NCBI RefSeq assembly: GCF_001905095.1
Contig: NZ_LWLS01000087.1
Span: 1 to 60,258 of the forward strand
DNA length: 60,258 nt
Origin: Micromonospora sp. CB01531
Lineage (GTDB): Bacteria > Actinomycetota > Actinomycetes > Mycobacteriales > Micromonosporaceae
Reading direction: 5' to 3'
Shown here piece by piece: positions 1-9,008 of the stretch (its first letter is position 1; every line of letters begins with the position of its first letter). Under the pieces are notes generated by a model. That model ran no database searches and was not told the origin of the DNA. It saw only the letters and a program-made list of their open reading frames with translations. A program made the position numbers and the translations under genes.

Positions 1-2079
1 CGCGGCTGGGCTCCGGCCGACTCGCCGGCCGAGCCGCCGTCGCTCTCCCGGGGCTGGGCCGAGCGCCCCTCGTCGGCGCCGCCGGCCGGGCCGGCCGTGG
101 ACCCGCCCGAGGAGCCGCGCACCCCGGCAGCCGACGACCGGCGCGCGCCAGCGGACGAACGCCGGCCGTCGCCGGCCGAGGAGCCGGAGTGGTCCGAGCC
201 CGGCTGGGGCGGCGGCTGGGCGCCGGCGTGGTCGCGCGAGGCGGAACCGGCGGGCCGCCGGGCCCGGGAGGACGAGACAACGGGCCGCCGCGCCCACGAG
301 GAGGAGCCGGTCGGCCGCCGCGCCCGCGACGAGCGCGCCGCCGAGTGGGCACCCGAGCCGGCCGAGCAGCCCACGCCCTACGAGCCGCCGCGCGGCGAGC
401 CGACCCGCCCGCACGAGCCGGTCCGGGCCGAGCCGTCGTCCGGGTACGGGCCACCGCGCCCCGAGCCGACCCGGCCGTACGAGGTGTCCCGGAGCGACGC
501 CGAGACCCGCCCGGCGTACGAGCCGGTGGCGCGGGAGAGCCGCGAACGGACCTCCTGGGCCGGGCCGTCGGTGCCGGTGACCCCGTTCAGCGCGCCGCCG
601 CACGCCGCTCCGACCAGCGCCCCACCCGTGCCGCGCGCCGCTCCGACCAGCGCCCCACCGGTGCCGCGCGAGGCCCCGGCCAGCGCCCCGCCCGCCGGGT
701 ACGGCCCGCCGGCCGGCGCCCGGGCGGAGGAGCGCGAGGGCGTGTCGTACCGGCCACGCACCGACGAGACGCCGGGCCCCGTCGCCAGCGGTGGGTCCCG
801 CGTCGACCGCGTGCCCGCCCCGGCGAGCACGCCCCCCTACGCGGCCCGCCGGTCCGCCCCCGAACCGGTGCCGACGGCCGAGCCGGCCGCCGAGACCCGG
901 CCGGCGGACCCTACCGCGGCGATGCTGCCGCAGCGCGTCCCCGCCGAACCGGACGTGCCCGTCGTGCCGGAGCCGCCAGCCGTGGAACCGTCCGCCGAAA
1001 CCCCGGAACTCGCCCGCATCGCCACCCACCTGCGCCGTGACGACGAGCCCGCGCCGCTGCGCGAGCGGCCCGAGGGCTTCGACGTCAACGCCATCCTCGA
1101 CGCCGTCCGGGAGGTGGCCGGCGTCCGGGACGCGGCGCTACGCCGTACCCCGGCCGGGGCGCACAGCCTCCGGCTCGACCTCGCCGACGGCGCCGACCCG
1201 GCGGAGGTGAGCCGGATGGTGGCCCGCCTGCTCCAGGAGCGGATGGGGCTGGCCGCGGCCCCGCAGAACCTGCCCGGCGCTCCGGCCGCCGCACCGCCCC
1301 CGGTCCGTCGCCGGTCGGCCCAGACGCGCCCGGAGCGGGCCACCGGCGAGCCGCGGGTGGCCGAGGACCGACCGGGCACGCCCCGACCGGTGCCGAGCCG
1401 GTCGGAGGGCCGGTTCGGCGCGCCTGAGGCGCGGGCCGGCCGGCCCGCGGAGCTGCCGGCCGAGCGCGCCGAGCCGGCTGCCGAGCCGCCCCGCCGGCGC
1501 CGGCAGGCCGCGACCCACCGGGGCCGGGCCGCGGTGGAGGAGTCGTCGCTCGCCGCCGCCCCAGCCGGCGCGGCCACCGGAAGCCCGGTCACGCTCGGTA
1601 CGTCGTACTCGGGCGGGCAGATGACCACGACGGAGACCGCACCCTCCCGACCGCTGGACACCAGCGGCGCGCCGGGGCCCCGGGTGCTGATCGACCACGT
1701 CCAGATGAGCACCTTCGGCCTCGACGCCACCGTGGAGGTACGCCTGATCGCCGGGGACCGGACGGCGGAGGGGCACGCCACCGGGCCGGCCGTCGACGGC
1801 TACTTGCTGCGGCTCTGCGCGGTGGCCGCCGCGGCGGCGCTGGACGAGCTGCTCGGCCGCGCGGCCTCGACCGGGGAGCGGGGACGCTGCTTCGTCGAGC
1901 ACGCCGCGGTGGTGCCGTTCGGCAACTGCGAGGTGGCGACCGTGGTGGTGCTGCTGGTGTGCGACGGCTGGGTGGAGCAGTTGGCCGGTTCGGCGCTGGT
2001 GGCCGGCGATCCCCGGCAGGCGGCGGTCCGGGCGACCCTGGCGGCGGTGAACCGCCGGCTGGAAGCGCTGCTCGCCTGA
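1..2079 (+). CDS. Pro/Ala/Arg-rich protein with conserved C-terminal domain, 5'-truncated by window edge
   Basis: The reading frame is open from base 1, so the true start lies outside the window; the GTG at 97 is only an internal candidate. The first ~330 visible residues are low-complexity (Pro, Glu, Arg, Ala) and look disordered, and include an 11-residue repeat (AAPTSAPPVPR) encoded by a 33-bp tandem repeat. A small folded segment follows around nt 1070-1260 (NAILDAVREVAGVRDAALRR...), then another linker, then a C-terminal domain of about 130 residues (from VLIDHVQMSTFGLDATVEV to the end). I do not recognise a function. The C-terminal domain has alternating hydrophobic strands and an Ala-rich helix and is probably the conserved part. 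No signal peptide or membrane segment is visible. The next gene starts 46 bp downstream on the same strand. Confidence 0.75.
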   Translation, partial: RGWAPADSPAEPPSLSRGWAERPSSAPPAGPAVDPPEEPRTPAADDRRAPADERRPSPAEEPEWSEPGWGGGWAPAWSREAEPAGRRAREDETTGRRAHEEEPVGRRARDERAAEWAPEPAEQPTPYEPPRGEPTRPHEPVRAEPSSGYGPPRPEPTRPYEVSRSDAETRPAYEPVARESRERTSWAGPSVPVTPFSAPPHAAPTSAPPVPRAAPTSAPPVPREAPASAPPAGYGPPAGARAEEREGVSYRPRTDETPGPVASGGSRVDRVPAPASTPPYAARRSAPEPVPTAEPAAETRPADPTAAMLPQRVPAEPDVPVVPEPPAVEPSAETPELARIATHLRRDDEPAPLRERPEGFDVNAILDAVREVAGVRDAALRRTPAGAHSLRLDLADGADPAEVSRMVARLLQERMGLAAAPQNLPGAPAAAPPPVRRRSAQTRPERATGEPRVAEDRPGTPRPVPSRSEGRFGAPEARAGRPAELPAERAEPAAEPPRRRRQAATHRGRAAVEESSLAAAPAGAATGSPVTLGTSYSGGQMTTTETAPSRPLDTSGAPGPRVLIDHVQMSTFGLDATVEVRLIAGDRTAEGHATGPAVDGYLLRLCAVAAAAALDELLGRAASTGERGRCFVEHAAVVPFGNCEVATVVVLLVCDGWVEQLAGSALVAGDPRQAAVRATLAAVNRRLEALLA
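604..669 (+). repeat. 33-bp tandem repeat inside a coding region
   Basis: Two near-identical 33-bp units (604-636 and 637-669), then a diverged third unit to about 696. Each encodes one 11-residue block, AAPTSAPPVPR, so copy-number changes would keep the reading frame. Confidence 0.85.
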
Positions 2080-2125
2080 GCCGAAGACCGGTGTCGGGCA
2101 GCCCGGGCACGGGAACGCTGGAGTT

Positions 2126-3232
2126 ATGAAACGCGCCGTCCTCTGGCCGGATCATCTCCTGCCCGCGCACCACGTCCCGCCGCCCTGGCCGGGCCGGGGC
2201 GTACGCCTCGACGGCACGGTGACGTACGTGCGGGAGACCCCGGCCACCGGCCCCGGCGCCGAGCCGGCGCTCTACGTGCACGGCCTGGGCGGCTCGTCGC
2301 AGAACTGGACGGACCTGGCCGGCCTGCTCGCCGACCGGCTCGACGGGCAGGCGATCGACCTGCCCGGCTTCGGCCGCAGCGAGCCCGGCCGGCGATACAC
2401 CGTGCCGGCCTTCACGGATCGGGTGATCCACTGGATCGAGCACAGCGGCCGGGGCCCGGTGCACCTGTTCGGCAATTCGCTCGGCGGGGCCGTCTCGGTA
2501 CGGGTGGCGGCGCTGCGGCCGGACCTGGTCCGGACGCTGACCCTGGTCTCCCCGGCGTTGCCGTTCCTGGACTTCCGCCGTTCGTTGCAGGGGCGGATGC
2601 TGCCGCTACTGGCGATTCCCGGAGGGGAACGGGTGGCCGCCCGGCGGCTGACCCAGCTCGCCCCCGAGATGCTGGCCCAGGAGGTGATCGAGGCGTGCAT
2701 CGCCGACCTGACCCGGATCTGTGACCAGCGCCGGCAGGAGGCGATCGAGGAGATCCGGATCCGCTACGAGGCGAACCACTACGCCGCCGTGTACGTCCGG
2801 ACGTTCCGGGGCCTGGTCGCCAGCTTCCTGCGGTCGTACCTGCCGGGCACCGGTTCGTTGTGGCGGCTGGCGGCGGCGGTGCGCGCGCCCACCCTGGTGG
2901 TCGGGGGACGGCAGGACCGGCTGGTGGACGTCCGGGTGGCGCCGCAGGCTGCCCGGGCGATCCCGGACAGCCGCCTGCTGATGCTCGACGGGGTCGGGCA
3001 CGTGGCCCAGTTGGAGGTGCCCCGGACCGTGGCGCGGGCCGTCCTGGCACTGCTCGCCGAGACCCGGGCCGACGCGGCGGCGGCCGGGTCGCGGGCCGGA
3101 GCACTGCCCGCCGAGCCGCGGGGCAGCGGATTGTCCGCCGAGGCCCGGGGTGGCGCGGCGCCCGCCGACCCCCGGGACGGCCTGCTCGCCGGAACGGAGG
3201 ACAGCGCCCTCCACCGGGACATGGCAGGCTGA
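2126..3232 (+). CDS. alpha/beta hydrolase fold protein
   Basis: A 368-residue alpha/beta hydrolase. The oxyanion region HGLGGSSQNW comes first, the nucleophile elbow G-N-S-L-G-G places the serine at residue 118, the acidic residue is probably in GGRQDRLVD, and the catalytic histidine is in GVGHVAQLE. This order matches esterases, lipases and C-C hydrolases of the family; substrate cannot be read from the sequence. After the histidine an Ala/Gly/Arg-rich tail of about 60 residues has no family counterpart and looks disordered. The ATG start is preceded by GGAG. No signal peptide is evident, so it is probably cytoplasmic. The next gene begins 5 bp after the stop, suggesting co-transcription with the DUF3152 gene. 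Confidence 0.85.
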   Translation: MKRAVLWPDHLLPAHHVPPPWPGRGVRLDGTVTYVRETPATGPGAEPALYVHGLGGSSQNWTDLAGLLADRLDGQAIDLPGFGRSEPGRRYTVPAFTDRVIHWIEHSGRGPVHLFGNSLGGAVSVRVAALRPDLVRTLTLVSPALPFLDFRRSLQGRMLPLLAIPGGERVAARRLTQLAPEMLAQEVIEACIADLTRICDQRRQEAIEEIRIRYEANHYAAVYVRTFRGLVASFLRSYLPGTGSLWRLAAAVRAPTLVVGGRQDRLVDVRVAPQAARAIPDSRLLMLDGVGHVAQLEVPRTVARAVLALLAETRADAAAAGSRAGALPAEPRGSGLSAEARGGAAPADPRDGLLAGTEDSALHRDMAG

Positions 3233-3237
3233 GCGGG

Positions 3238-4146
3238 ATGTCCTCCTCCCCCCGTCCGCGTCGCGCCGCCGCGCCGGTTGCCGCCCGTCGCCCGGCAGCC
3301 CGCTGGCGGTCCGTGATCGTACTGCTCGCGTTCCTGAGCGCCGCCGGGATCGCCGTGGCCGCCGCGGTGCAACGGCCGTTGGCCTGGGCCGAGGTGCTGG
3401 TCGGCGACGAGGGGTTGATCCAGCCGCCGGCGCCGTCGAGCACCGGGTCGACGCCGTCCGCCCCGACGAGTCCGGCGCCGACGCCGTCCGCCCCGGTAAG
3501 CCCGTCGCCGACGCCGAGCCCGGTCAGCCCGGAGCCGGTGCTGAGCCTGCCCGGTCCGGTGCCCGCCCACGGGCGGGGCAGCTACGCGTACGACGACCGG
3601 CCGGGCGAGGTGCTGGGCCGGGCAGGAGTGCTGCGGCGCTTCCGGGTGGCGGTGGAGGACGGCTCCGGCGAGGAGGTGCCGGTCTTCGGCGACGCCGTGC
3701 AGCGAGCCCTGGCCGGGCCCGGGAGCTGGGTGGACAGTGGCCGGCTCCGGTTGCAGCGGGTGGCCTCCGGCGAGCGGTACGACTTCACCGTCTACCTGGC
3801 CACCCGGGACACCGCCGGCCGGCTGTGTCTCGCCGGCGGAATCGACATCCGGGTGGGCGGGCGGCCGTACACGTCCTGCCGGGTGCCCGGCAAGGTGGTC
3901 ATCAACCTGGACCGCTGGCGTACCTCGGCGCCGCATCTGGTCGCGGCGAAGGTCCCGCTGGACACGTACCGGCTCTACGTGATCAACCACGAGGTCGGCC
4001 ACCAGTTGGGGCACCATCACGAGGGATGCCCGGGGGCGGGGAAGGCGGCACCGGTGATGCAGCAGCAGACCCTCTTCCTCAACGGCTGCCGGCCGAACCC
4101 GTGGCCCTACCTGAACGGCAAGCGGTACACCGGCCCGTCGCTCTGA
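3238..4146 (+). CDS. DUF3152 protein, predicted exported metzincin-like metallopeptidase
   Basis: 302 residues. An Arg-rich N-terminus precedes one hydrophobic segment (about residues 24-45), then a Pro/Ser/Thr-rich linker of ~60 residues, then the DUF3152 domain. The domain carries H-E-V-G-H-Q-L-G-H-H-H at residues 251-261, a complete HExxHxxGxxH zinc motif as in metzincins, followed by a PVMQQQT segment that would fit a Met-turn, and paired cysteines near the end. I infer an extracytoplasmic membrane-anchored zinc peptidase; activity is unproven. The start is the ATG at 3238; a longer in-frame extension to 2860 lies inside the hydrolase gene and is rejected. A paralogue follows. Confidence 0.85.
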   Translation: MSSSPRPRRAAAPVAARRPAARWRSVIVLLAFLSAAGIAVAAAVQRPLAWAEVLVGDEGLIQPPAPSSTGSTPSAPTSPAPTPSAPVSPSPTPSPVSPEPVLSLPGPVPAHGRGSYAYDDRPGEVLGRAGVLRRFRVAVEDGSGEEVPVFGDAVQRALAGPGSWVDSGRLRLQRVASGERYDFTVYLATRDTAGRLCLAGGIDIRVGGRPYTSCRVPGKVVINLDRWRTSAPHLVAAKVPLDTYRLYVINHEVGHQLGHHHEGCPGAGKAAPVMQQQTLFLNGCRPNPWPYLNGKRYTGPSL

Positions 4147-4233
4147 GCGCGCCCGGACAGCAATGACGAGAACTATTCGCGTGCCTTGCAGCAAAGGCGG
4201 CCGATCACCCGAATTGCATGACACGCTGGCGGT

Positions 4234-5121
4234 ATGACCTCCCCGTCCGCTTCCGGCCCGAATGCCGAGCCCCGTCAACCGCCGCCCGGCGGTCCGGCCC
4301 GGCTCGACTTCGACCGCCCGCCGGCCCATCCGGGGACCATCGCCCCGGCTCCGTCCGGGCCGCGCCGGCTGCGGTGGCGGCGTCGCCGTACCGCCCTGCT
4401 CCTGGTCGCCCTGCTGGCGGCGGGTGGCAGCGCGGCCGGTCTGCCGGTCCTGGTCCACCGGTCCGCCGACCGGCCCCCGGTGGCCACCTCGAACCAGCGG
4501 TCGGCGAACGGCGGGCGCGACGAACCCCGGGTGGCGCCGAGCGGCTATCCGACCGTCGGCCCCGGCAGCTTCGCCGCGGCCGACGGCCGCTCACCGGTCC
4601 GGGGGTACGAGGGGCCGGTGCGCCGCTACCGGGTCGCGGTGGAGCAGGACACCGGGCAGGACGCGGACGAGTTCGCCGCCACGGTGGACGCGGTGCTCGG
4701 CGACTCCCGGAGCTGGATCGCCTCCCGGGAACTGCGGGTGCAGCGGGTGGCCGAGGCGTCCGCCGCCGACTTCACCATCTACCTGGCCACCCCGGCCACC
4801 TCCGAGCGGATCTGCGCCGACGGGGGCCTGAGCACCCAGCGGTACACCTCCTGCCGGCTGCCCGGCCGGGTCGTCATCAACCTGGCCCGCTGGATGGAGG
4901 CGGTGCCGGACTACGGTGCGCCGCTCGAGGTCTACCGGACGTACGTGATCAACCATGAGGTCGGGCACGAGTTCGGCGAGCTGCACCAGGCCTGCCCGGG
5001 GTCGGGCGATCCGGCCCCGGTGATGCAGCAGCAGACGTACGGACTGGACGGCTGCCTGCCCAACGCCTGGCCGTACGTCGACGGGGTTCGCTACGAGGGG
5101 GAGTTGACCGAGGGGGTCTGA
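4234..5121 (+). CDS. DUF3152 protein, second tandem copy
   Basis: 295 residues, paralogous to the gene just upstream. The layout is the same: polar Pro-rich N-terminus, one membrane segment (about residues 48-70, RTALLLVALLAAGGSAAGLPVL), short linker, then the DUF3152 domain. It keeps HEVGHEFGELH at residues 241-251 (HExxHxxGxxH) and the downstream PVMQQQT, CRLPG and GCLPNAWP segments, so both copies look intact. The linker is much shorter than in the first copy. The 87-bp gap from the upstream gene could hold its own promoter. The role is inferred to be a cell-surface zinc hydrolase; the substrate is unknown. Confidence 0.85.
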   Translation: MTSPSASGPNAEPRQPPPGGPARLDFDRPPAHPGTIAPAPSGPRRLRWRRRRTALLLVALLAAGGSAAGLPVLVHRSADRPPVATSNQRSANGGRDEPRVAPSGYPTVGPGSFAAADGRSPVRGYEGPVRRYRVAVEQDTGQDADEFAATVDAVLGDSRSWIASRELRVQRVAEASAADFTIYLATPATSERICADGGLSTQRYTSCRLPGRVVINLARWMEAVPDYGAPLEVYRTYVINHEVGHEFGELHQACPGSGDPAPVMQQQTYGLDGCLPNAWPYVDGVRYEGELTEGV

Positions 5122-5228
5122 ACTATTCCCGCTCCCGCATGTCGGGCTACGTGTCGCTCATCATGGCCGATCCCTACCGCGGCGAGTGACAATTACCCGG
5201 TCCCGCCGCCGATCCCGGGGAGTCCACC

Positions 5229-6410
5229 GTGTCGCTGCCCCCGCTCGTCGAACCCGCCGCCGAGCTGACCGTAGACGAGATCCGTCGCTACTCACGCCAC
5301 CTGATCATCCCCGACGTCGGGGTCGAGGGGCAGAAGCGGCTGAAGAACGCCCGGGTGCTCTGCGTCGGTGCCGGCGGTCTCGGCTCGCCGGCACTGCTCT
5401 ACCTCGCTGCCGCCGGCGTCGGCACCCTCGGCATCATCGACTTCGACACCGTCGACGAGTCGAACCTCCAGCGGCAGGTCATCCACGGCGTCTCCGACGT
5501 CGGCCGGTCGAAGGCCGAGTCCGCCGCCGCGTCGATCCGCGAGATCAACCCGCTGGTCACCGTGGAGATCCACAACACTGCGCTGGACCGGGACAACGTC
5601 AAGGAGATCTTCTCCAAGTACGACCTGATCGTCGACGGCACCGACAACTTCGCCACCCGCTACATGGTCAACGACGCGGCGGTGCTGCTCGGCAAGCCGT
5701 ACGTCTGGGGTTCGATCTACCGGTTCGACGGCCAGGCGTCGGTGTTCTGGGCCGAGCACGGCCCCTGCTACCGCTGCCTCTACCCGGAGCCGCCGCCGCC
5801 CGGCATGGTCCCGTCCTGCGCCGAGGGTGGTGTGCTGGGCGTGCTCTGCGCGTCCATCGGGTCGATCCAGGTCAACGAGGCGATCAAGCTGCTCGCCGGC
5901 ATCGGCGAGCCGCTGGTCGGCCGGCTGATGGTCTACGACGCCTTGGAGATGAGCTACCGCAAGATCAAGGTCCGCAAGGACCCCAACTGCGTGCTCTGCG
6001 GCGAGAACCCCACGGTCACCGACCTGCTCGAGGACTACGAGGACTTCTGCGGCGCGGTCTCCGTCGAGGCGCAGGAGGCGGTGGTCGACGCGACCATCAC
6101 CGCGCTGGAGCTGAAGGAGTGGCAGGACGCCGGCAAGGACGTCTTCCTGGTTGACGTCCGGGAGCCCGCCGAGTACGAGATCGTCCGGATCCCCGGCGCG
6201 ACCCTCATCCCCAAGGGCGAGATCATCTCCGGCGAGGCGCTCGCCAAGCTCCCGCAGGACCGGCAGATCGTGCTGCACTGCAAGTCCGGCGTCCGCTCCG
6301 CCGAGGCGCTCGCCGCGCTGAAGGCGGCCGGCTTCAAGGACGCGGTGCACGTCCAGGGTGGCGTGCTCTCCTGGATCAAGCAGATCGACCCGTCGCTGCC
6401 CACCTACTGA
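5229..6410 (+). CDS. moeZ: MoeZ-type adenylyltransferase/sulfurtransferase
   Basis: 393 residues with a ThiF/MoeB-type adenylation domain (GAGGLGSPALLYLAAAGVG nucleotide loop, then DFDTVDESNLQRQ) fused to a C-terminal rhodanese domain. Zinc cysteines are C180/C183 (CYRC) and C254/C257 (CVLC). The rhodanese active-site loop CKSGVRS puts the persulfide cysteine at residue 351. Proteins of this family adenylate the C-terminal glycine of small sulfur carriers (MoaD, CysO, ThiS-like) and convert it to a thiocarboxylate for molybdopterin, cysteine and thio-metabolite synthesis. The start is a GTG preceded by GGGGAG. It is monocistronic by appearance, with a strong hairpin directly after the stop. 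Length and motifs are typical. Confidence 0.95.
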   Translation: MSLPPLVEPAAELTVDEIRRYSRHLIIPDVGVEGQKRLKNARVLCVGAGGLGSPALLYLAAAGVGTLGIIDFDTVDESNLQRQVIHGVSDVGRSKAESAAASIREINPLVTVEIHNTALDRDNVKEIFSKYDLIVDGTDNFATRYMVNDAAVLLGKPYVWGSIYRFDGQASVFWAEHGPCYRCLYPEPPPPGMVPSCAEGGVLGVLCASIGSIQVNEAIKLLAGIGEPLVGRLMVYDALEMSYRKIKVRKDPNCVLCGENPTVTDLLEDYEDFCGAVSVEAQEAVVDATITALELKEWQDAGKDVFLVDVREPAEYEIVRIPGATLIPKGEIISGEALAKLPQDRQIVLHCKSGVRSAEALAALKAAGFKDAVHVQGGVLSWIKQIDPSLPTY

Positions 6411-6417
6411 GTCGGAC

Positions 6418-6455
6418 CGAGCGGGCCCTTCCGCGATGCCGGTAGGGCCCGCTCG
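6418..6455 (+). terminator. Hairpin terminator after moeZ
   Basis: A 12-bp perfect stem, CGAGCGGGCCCT at 6418-6429 with AGGGCCCGCTCG at 6444-6455 and a 14-nt loop. No U-tract follows, as is usual for high-GC actinobacterial terminators. Confidence 0.75.
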
Positions 6456-6531
6456 TACCCGCCGGTGAGCCGGGCCCTCCTCATCCGAGATACCGAGGCG
6501 GGAGCACGTTCCCGCAGGTAGCGTCTCCGTC

Positions 6532-7701
6532 GTGGTCGATCTGGACGCCGCCATCGGCTTCGTCGTGGCGCATGGGGACGCGGTGGACCGCGCCCGTCTC
6601 TCCCGGCTGCGCACCGGTGTCCCGGTGCCGGCCGAACTGCTCGACGCGGCGGAGGCCGGGCAGGCACCCGGCGGTGGTTGGCCTGCCCTGCTCGACGGCG
6701 AGGTCGCCTCGGTCGACGCGACCTGCTTCCGGCTGTCCGAGCTGGACGACCTCGGGGGGCTGAGTCGCCCCGCCGCCCGGCACGCCCTGGACTGGCTGGC
6801 CGCCCGACAGCTGCCGGACGGCGGCTGGGACGAGGACCCGTCACTGGCCGGGTTCGCCCCCGAGTGGGCCACCCCCGGTGACCCGGAGGCGCAGCTGTAC
6901 CTGACCGCCAACGCCGGGTTCTGGCTGACCGTCGCCGGGCTGGACGCCCGCGCCGCCGGCCCGCTCGACCACCGGGTCGGTGGGGCGTACGCCGGGGTGG
7001 TGCAGGCGGCGGCGCAGGCGCTCGCCGCGCAGCTCGCCCCCGACGGGAGCTGGCCGTCCTTCCTTTCCGCCGGCTGGCTGGCCGCGGCCGTGCTGCACCG
7101 TCAGCAGATGTACTACGAGTCGGCCCGGATCCAGGCGGTGCTGGCCGAGCGGATCCCGCAGCTGTCCCCGGCCGATGTGGCCTGGCTGGCCGCCACGCTG
7201 CGCCGGGTCGAGGTGGGCGAGGAGCAGTGGCTGATGGTGGCGGCGCGCCAGCGGCTCGCCGAGACCCAGCGCAGTGACGGCGGCTGGGACAGCGACGACG
7301 GCCACCAGTTCGACGTGCACACCACGCTGCGCGCGATCCGGGCCTGCCGGCCGAGCACCCCCGAAGCGCTGTTGTCCGGCAGTCCGTTCGTGTCGCCGCA
7401 GCTGGCCGCGCTGCCGAGCCCGCCCGCGGTGCCGGCACCGCGCCCGGCACCCCCGGCGGACGCCGTGCCGCCGCCGGCTCTCCGGCCGCCGGCCGCGCCG
7501 GCCATCGAGCTGCCCTCGGATGTCGTGGCGCCGTCCGCCCCGCTGGCCCGGCCGTTCGTACCGCCGCCCGGCACGCCGCCGTGGTCCGCCGACCCGTCGT
7601 CAGCCGCCGGCGCGCCGGTGCCGCCGCCCGTCGTGCCGCTGTCCGGGCCGGAGCCGGCGGGGCCGCCCGCGCCGCCCGAGCCGGCCGCACCGACTGTCTG
7701 A
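6532..7701 (+). CDS. Prenyltransferase/squalene-oxidase repeat protein
   Basis: 389 residues. The first ~285 form an all-helical repeat domain with QW-like motifs (QLPDGGWDED and QRSDGGWDSDDG) typical of the terpenoid cyclase/protein prenyltransferase alpha-alpha fold. The last ~100 residues are a Pro/Ala-rich tail. I see no DxDD acid motif of class II cyclases and no full farnesyltransferase zinc site, so catalysis is not assured; it may be a binding or scaffolding version of the fold. The GTG at 6532 fits the first conserved residues; its ribosome site is weak (AGGTAG). The next gene, proA, is convergent and only 21 bp away, with no obvious hairpin between them. Confidence 0.75.
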   Translation: MVDLDAAIGFVVAHGDAVDRARLSRLRTGVPVPAELLDAAEAGQAPGGGWPALLDGEVASVDATCFRLSELDDLGGLSRPAARHALDWLAARQLPDGGWDEDPSLAGFAPEWATPGDPEAQLYLTANAGFWLTVAGLDARAAGPLDHRVGGAYAGVVQAAAQALAAQLAPDGSWPSFLSAGWLAAAVLHRQQMYYESARIQAVLAERIPQLSPADVAWLAATLRRVEVGEEQWLMVAARQRLAETQRSDGGWDSDDGHQFDVHTTLRAIRACRPSTPEALLSGSPFVSPQLAALPSPPAVPAPRPAPPADAVPPPALRPPAAPAIELPSDVVAPSAPLARPFVPPPGTPPWSADPSSAAGAPVPPPVVPLSGPEPAGPPAPPEPAAPTV

Positions 7702-7722
7702 GCGGGTCGGCGCCCAGGCGGG

Positions 7723-8964
7723 TCAGCGCAGGTGGCCGTCCCCGGTGACCACGTACTTGGTGCTGGTCAGCTCGGGCAGCCCCATCGGGCCCCGGGCGTG
7801 CAGCTTCTGCGTGGAGATGCCGATCTCGGCGCCGAAGCCGAACTCGCCGCCGTCGGTGAACCGGGTGGACGCGTTCACCATCACCGCCGCCGCGTCCACC
7901 CGGGCCACGAACTCCCGGGCCGCGGACTGGGAGTCGGTGACGATCGCCTCGGTGTGGCCGGTGCCGTACCGCCGGATGTGCCGGACCGCTGCGTCGAGCG
8001 AGTCGACGACGGCGACCGAGATGTCGGCGGAGAGGTACTCGGTGGCGAAGTCCTCCTCGGTGGCCGGGACCACCGCGGCGGAGTGGGCGGCGACTCGGGC
8101 GTCGCCGTGCACGGTGACCCCGGCGTCGGCGAAGGCGGCCAGCATCGCCGGCAGGAAGGCGTCCGCGACGTCCGCGTGGACCAGCAGCGACTCGGCGGTG
8201 TTGCAGGTGGAGAGGCGCTGGGTCTTGGCGTTGAGGGTGACCGCCACGGCCTTGGCGACGTCGGCGGCGGCGTCCACGTAGACGTGGCAGTTGCCCACCC
8301 CGGTCTCGATCACCGGCACGGTCGACTCCTCGACCACGGTCCGGATCAGCGAGGCTCCGCCGCGCGGGATCAGCACGTCGACCAGGCCCCGCGCACGCAT
8401 CAGTTCCTTCACCGAGTCCCGCGAGGTGGCGTCGAGGAGCTGCACCGCGTCCGCCGGCAGGCCGGCCGCCGCGATCGCGTCCTGGAGCACGGCGACCAGC
8501 GCGGCGTTGGAGTGGGCCGCCGAGGAGGAGCCGCGCAGCAGCGCCGCGTTGCCGGACTTCAGGCAGATCCCGGCCGCGTCCACGGTCACGTTCGGCCGGG
8601 CCTCGTAGATGATGCCGACCACCCCGAACGGCACCCGGACCTGTCGCAGGTCCAGCCCGTTCGGCAGGGTCGAGCCGCGGACCACCTCGCCGACCGGGTC
8701 GGGCAGCGCGGCCATCTGGCGCAGCGCGTCGGCGATGCCGGCCACCCGGCCCGCGTCGAGCGCCAGCCGGTCCAGCACCGCCGCGGTCAGCCCGGCCTCG
8801 CGCCCGGCCGTCAGGTCCGTCGCGTTCGCGGCCAGGAGCTCCGGGGTACGCGCCACCAGCGCGTCGGCCATCGCGTGAAGCGCGGCGTCCTTGACCGTAC
8901 GCGTGGCGACCGCGAGGGCCTCCGCCGCATCCCGGGCCCGCCGGGCCTGCTCGACGACGCTCAT
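7723..8964 (-). CDS. proA: Glutamate-5-semialdehyde dehydrogenase (gamma-glutamyl phosphate reductase)
   Basis: 413 residues, the usual length. It catalyses NADPH-dependent reduction of gamma-glutamyl phosphate to glutamate semialdehyde, the second step of proline synthesis. Recognisable family segments are FGVVGIIYEARPNVTVDA, LIPRGGASLI, and TQRLSTCNTAESLLVH with the catalytic cysteine in STCNT. The start is ATG at 8964 (MSVVEQARRARDAAEAL). The frame continues upstream, but a GGAG-type site (GAGGAGTGCAGG on the coding strand) sits just before this ATG. It lies 44 bp downstream of proB on the same strand, forming a proBA operon. Confidence 0.96.
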   Translation of the reverse strand: MSVVEQARRARDAAEALAVATRTVKDAALHAMADALVARTPELLAANATDLTAGREAGLTAAVLDRLALDAGRVAGIADALRQMAALPDPVGEVVRGSTLPNGLDLRQVRVPFGVVGIIYEARPNVTVDAAGICLKSGNAALLRGSSSAAHSNAALVAVLQDAIAAAGLPADAVQLLDATSRDSVKELMRARGLVDVLIPRGGASLIRTVVEESTVPVIETGVGNCHVYVDAAADVAKAVAVTLNAKTQRLSTCNTAESLLVHADVADAFLPAMLAAFADAGVTVHGDARVAAHSAAVVPATEEDFATEYLSADISVAVVDSLDAAVRHIRRYGTGHTEAIVTDSQSAAREFVARVDAAAVMVNASTRFTDGGEFGFGAEIGISTQKLHARGPMGLPELTSTKYVVTGDGHLR

Positions 8965-9008
8965 CCTGCACTCCTCAGTCGTCAGTGGGACGGCCACCCG
9001 TCCCGGAT

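Noticed and set aside
6404..8971. An 855-codon minus-strand frame covering moeZ's 3' side, the prenyltransferase-repeat gene and proA
   Set aside because: Arg/Pro-rich noise in the wrong frame; proA is read in a different frame on the same strand with full family motifs.
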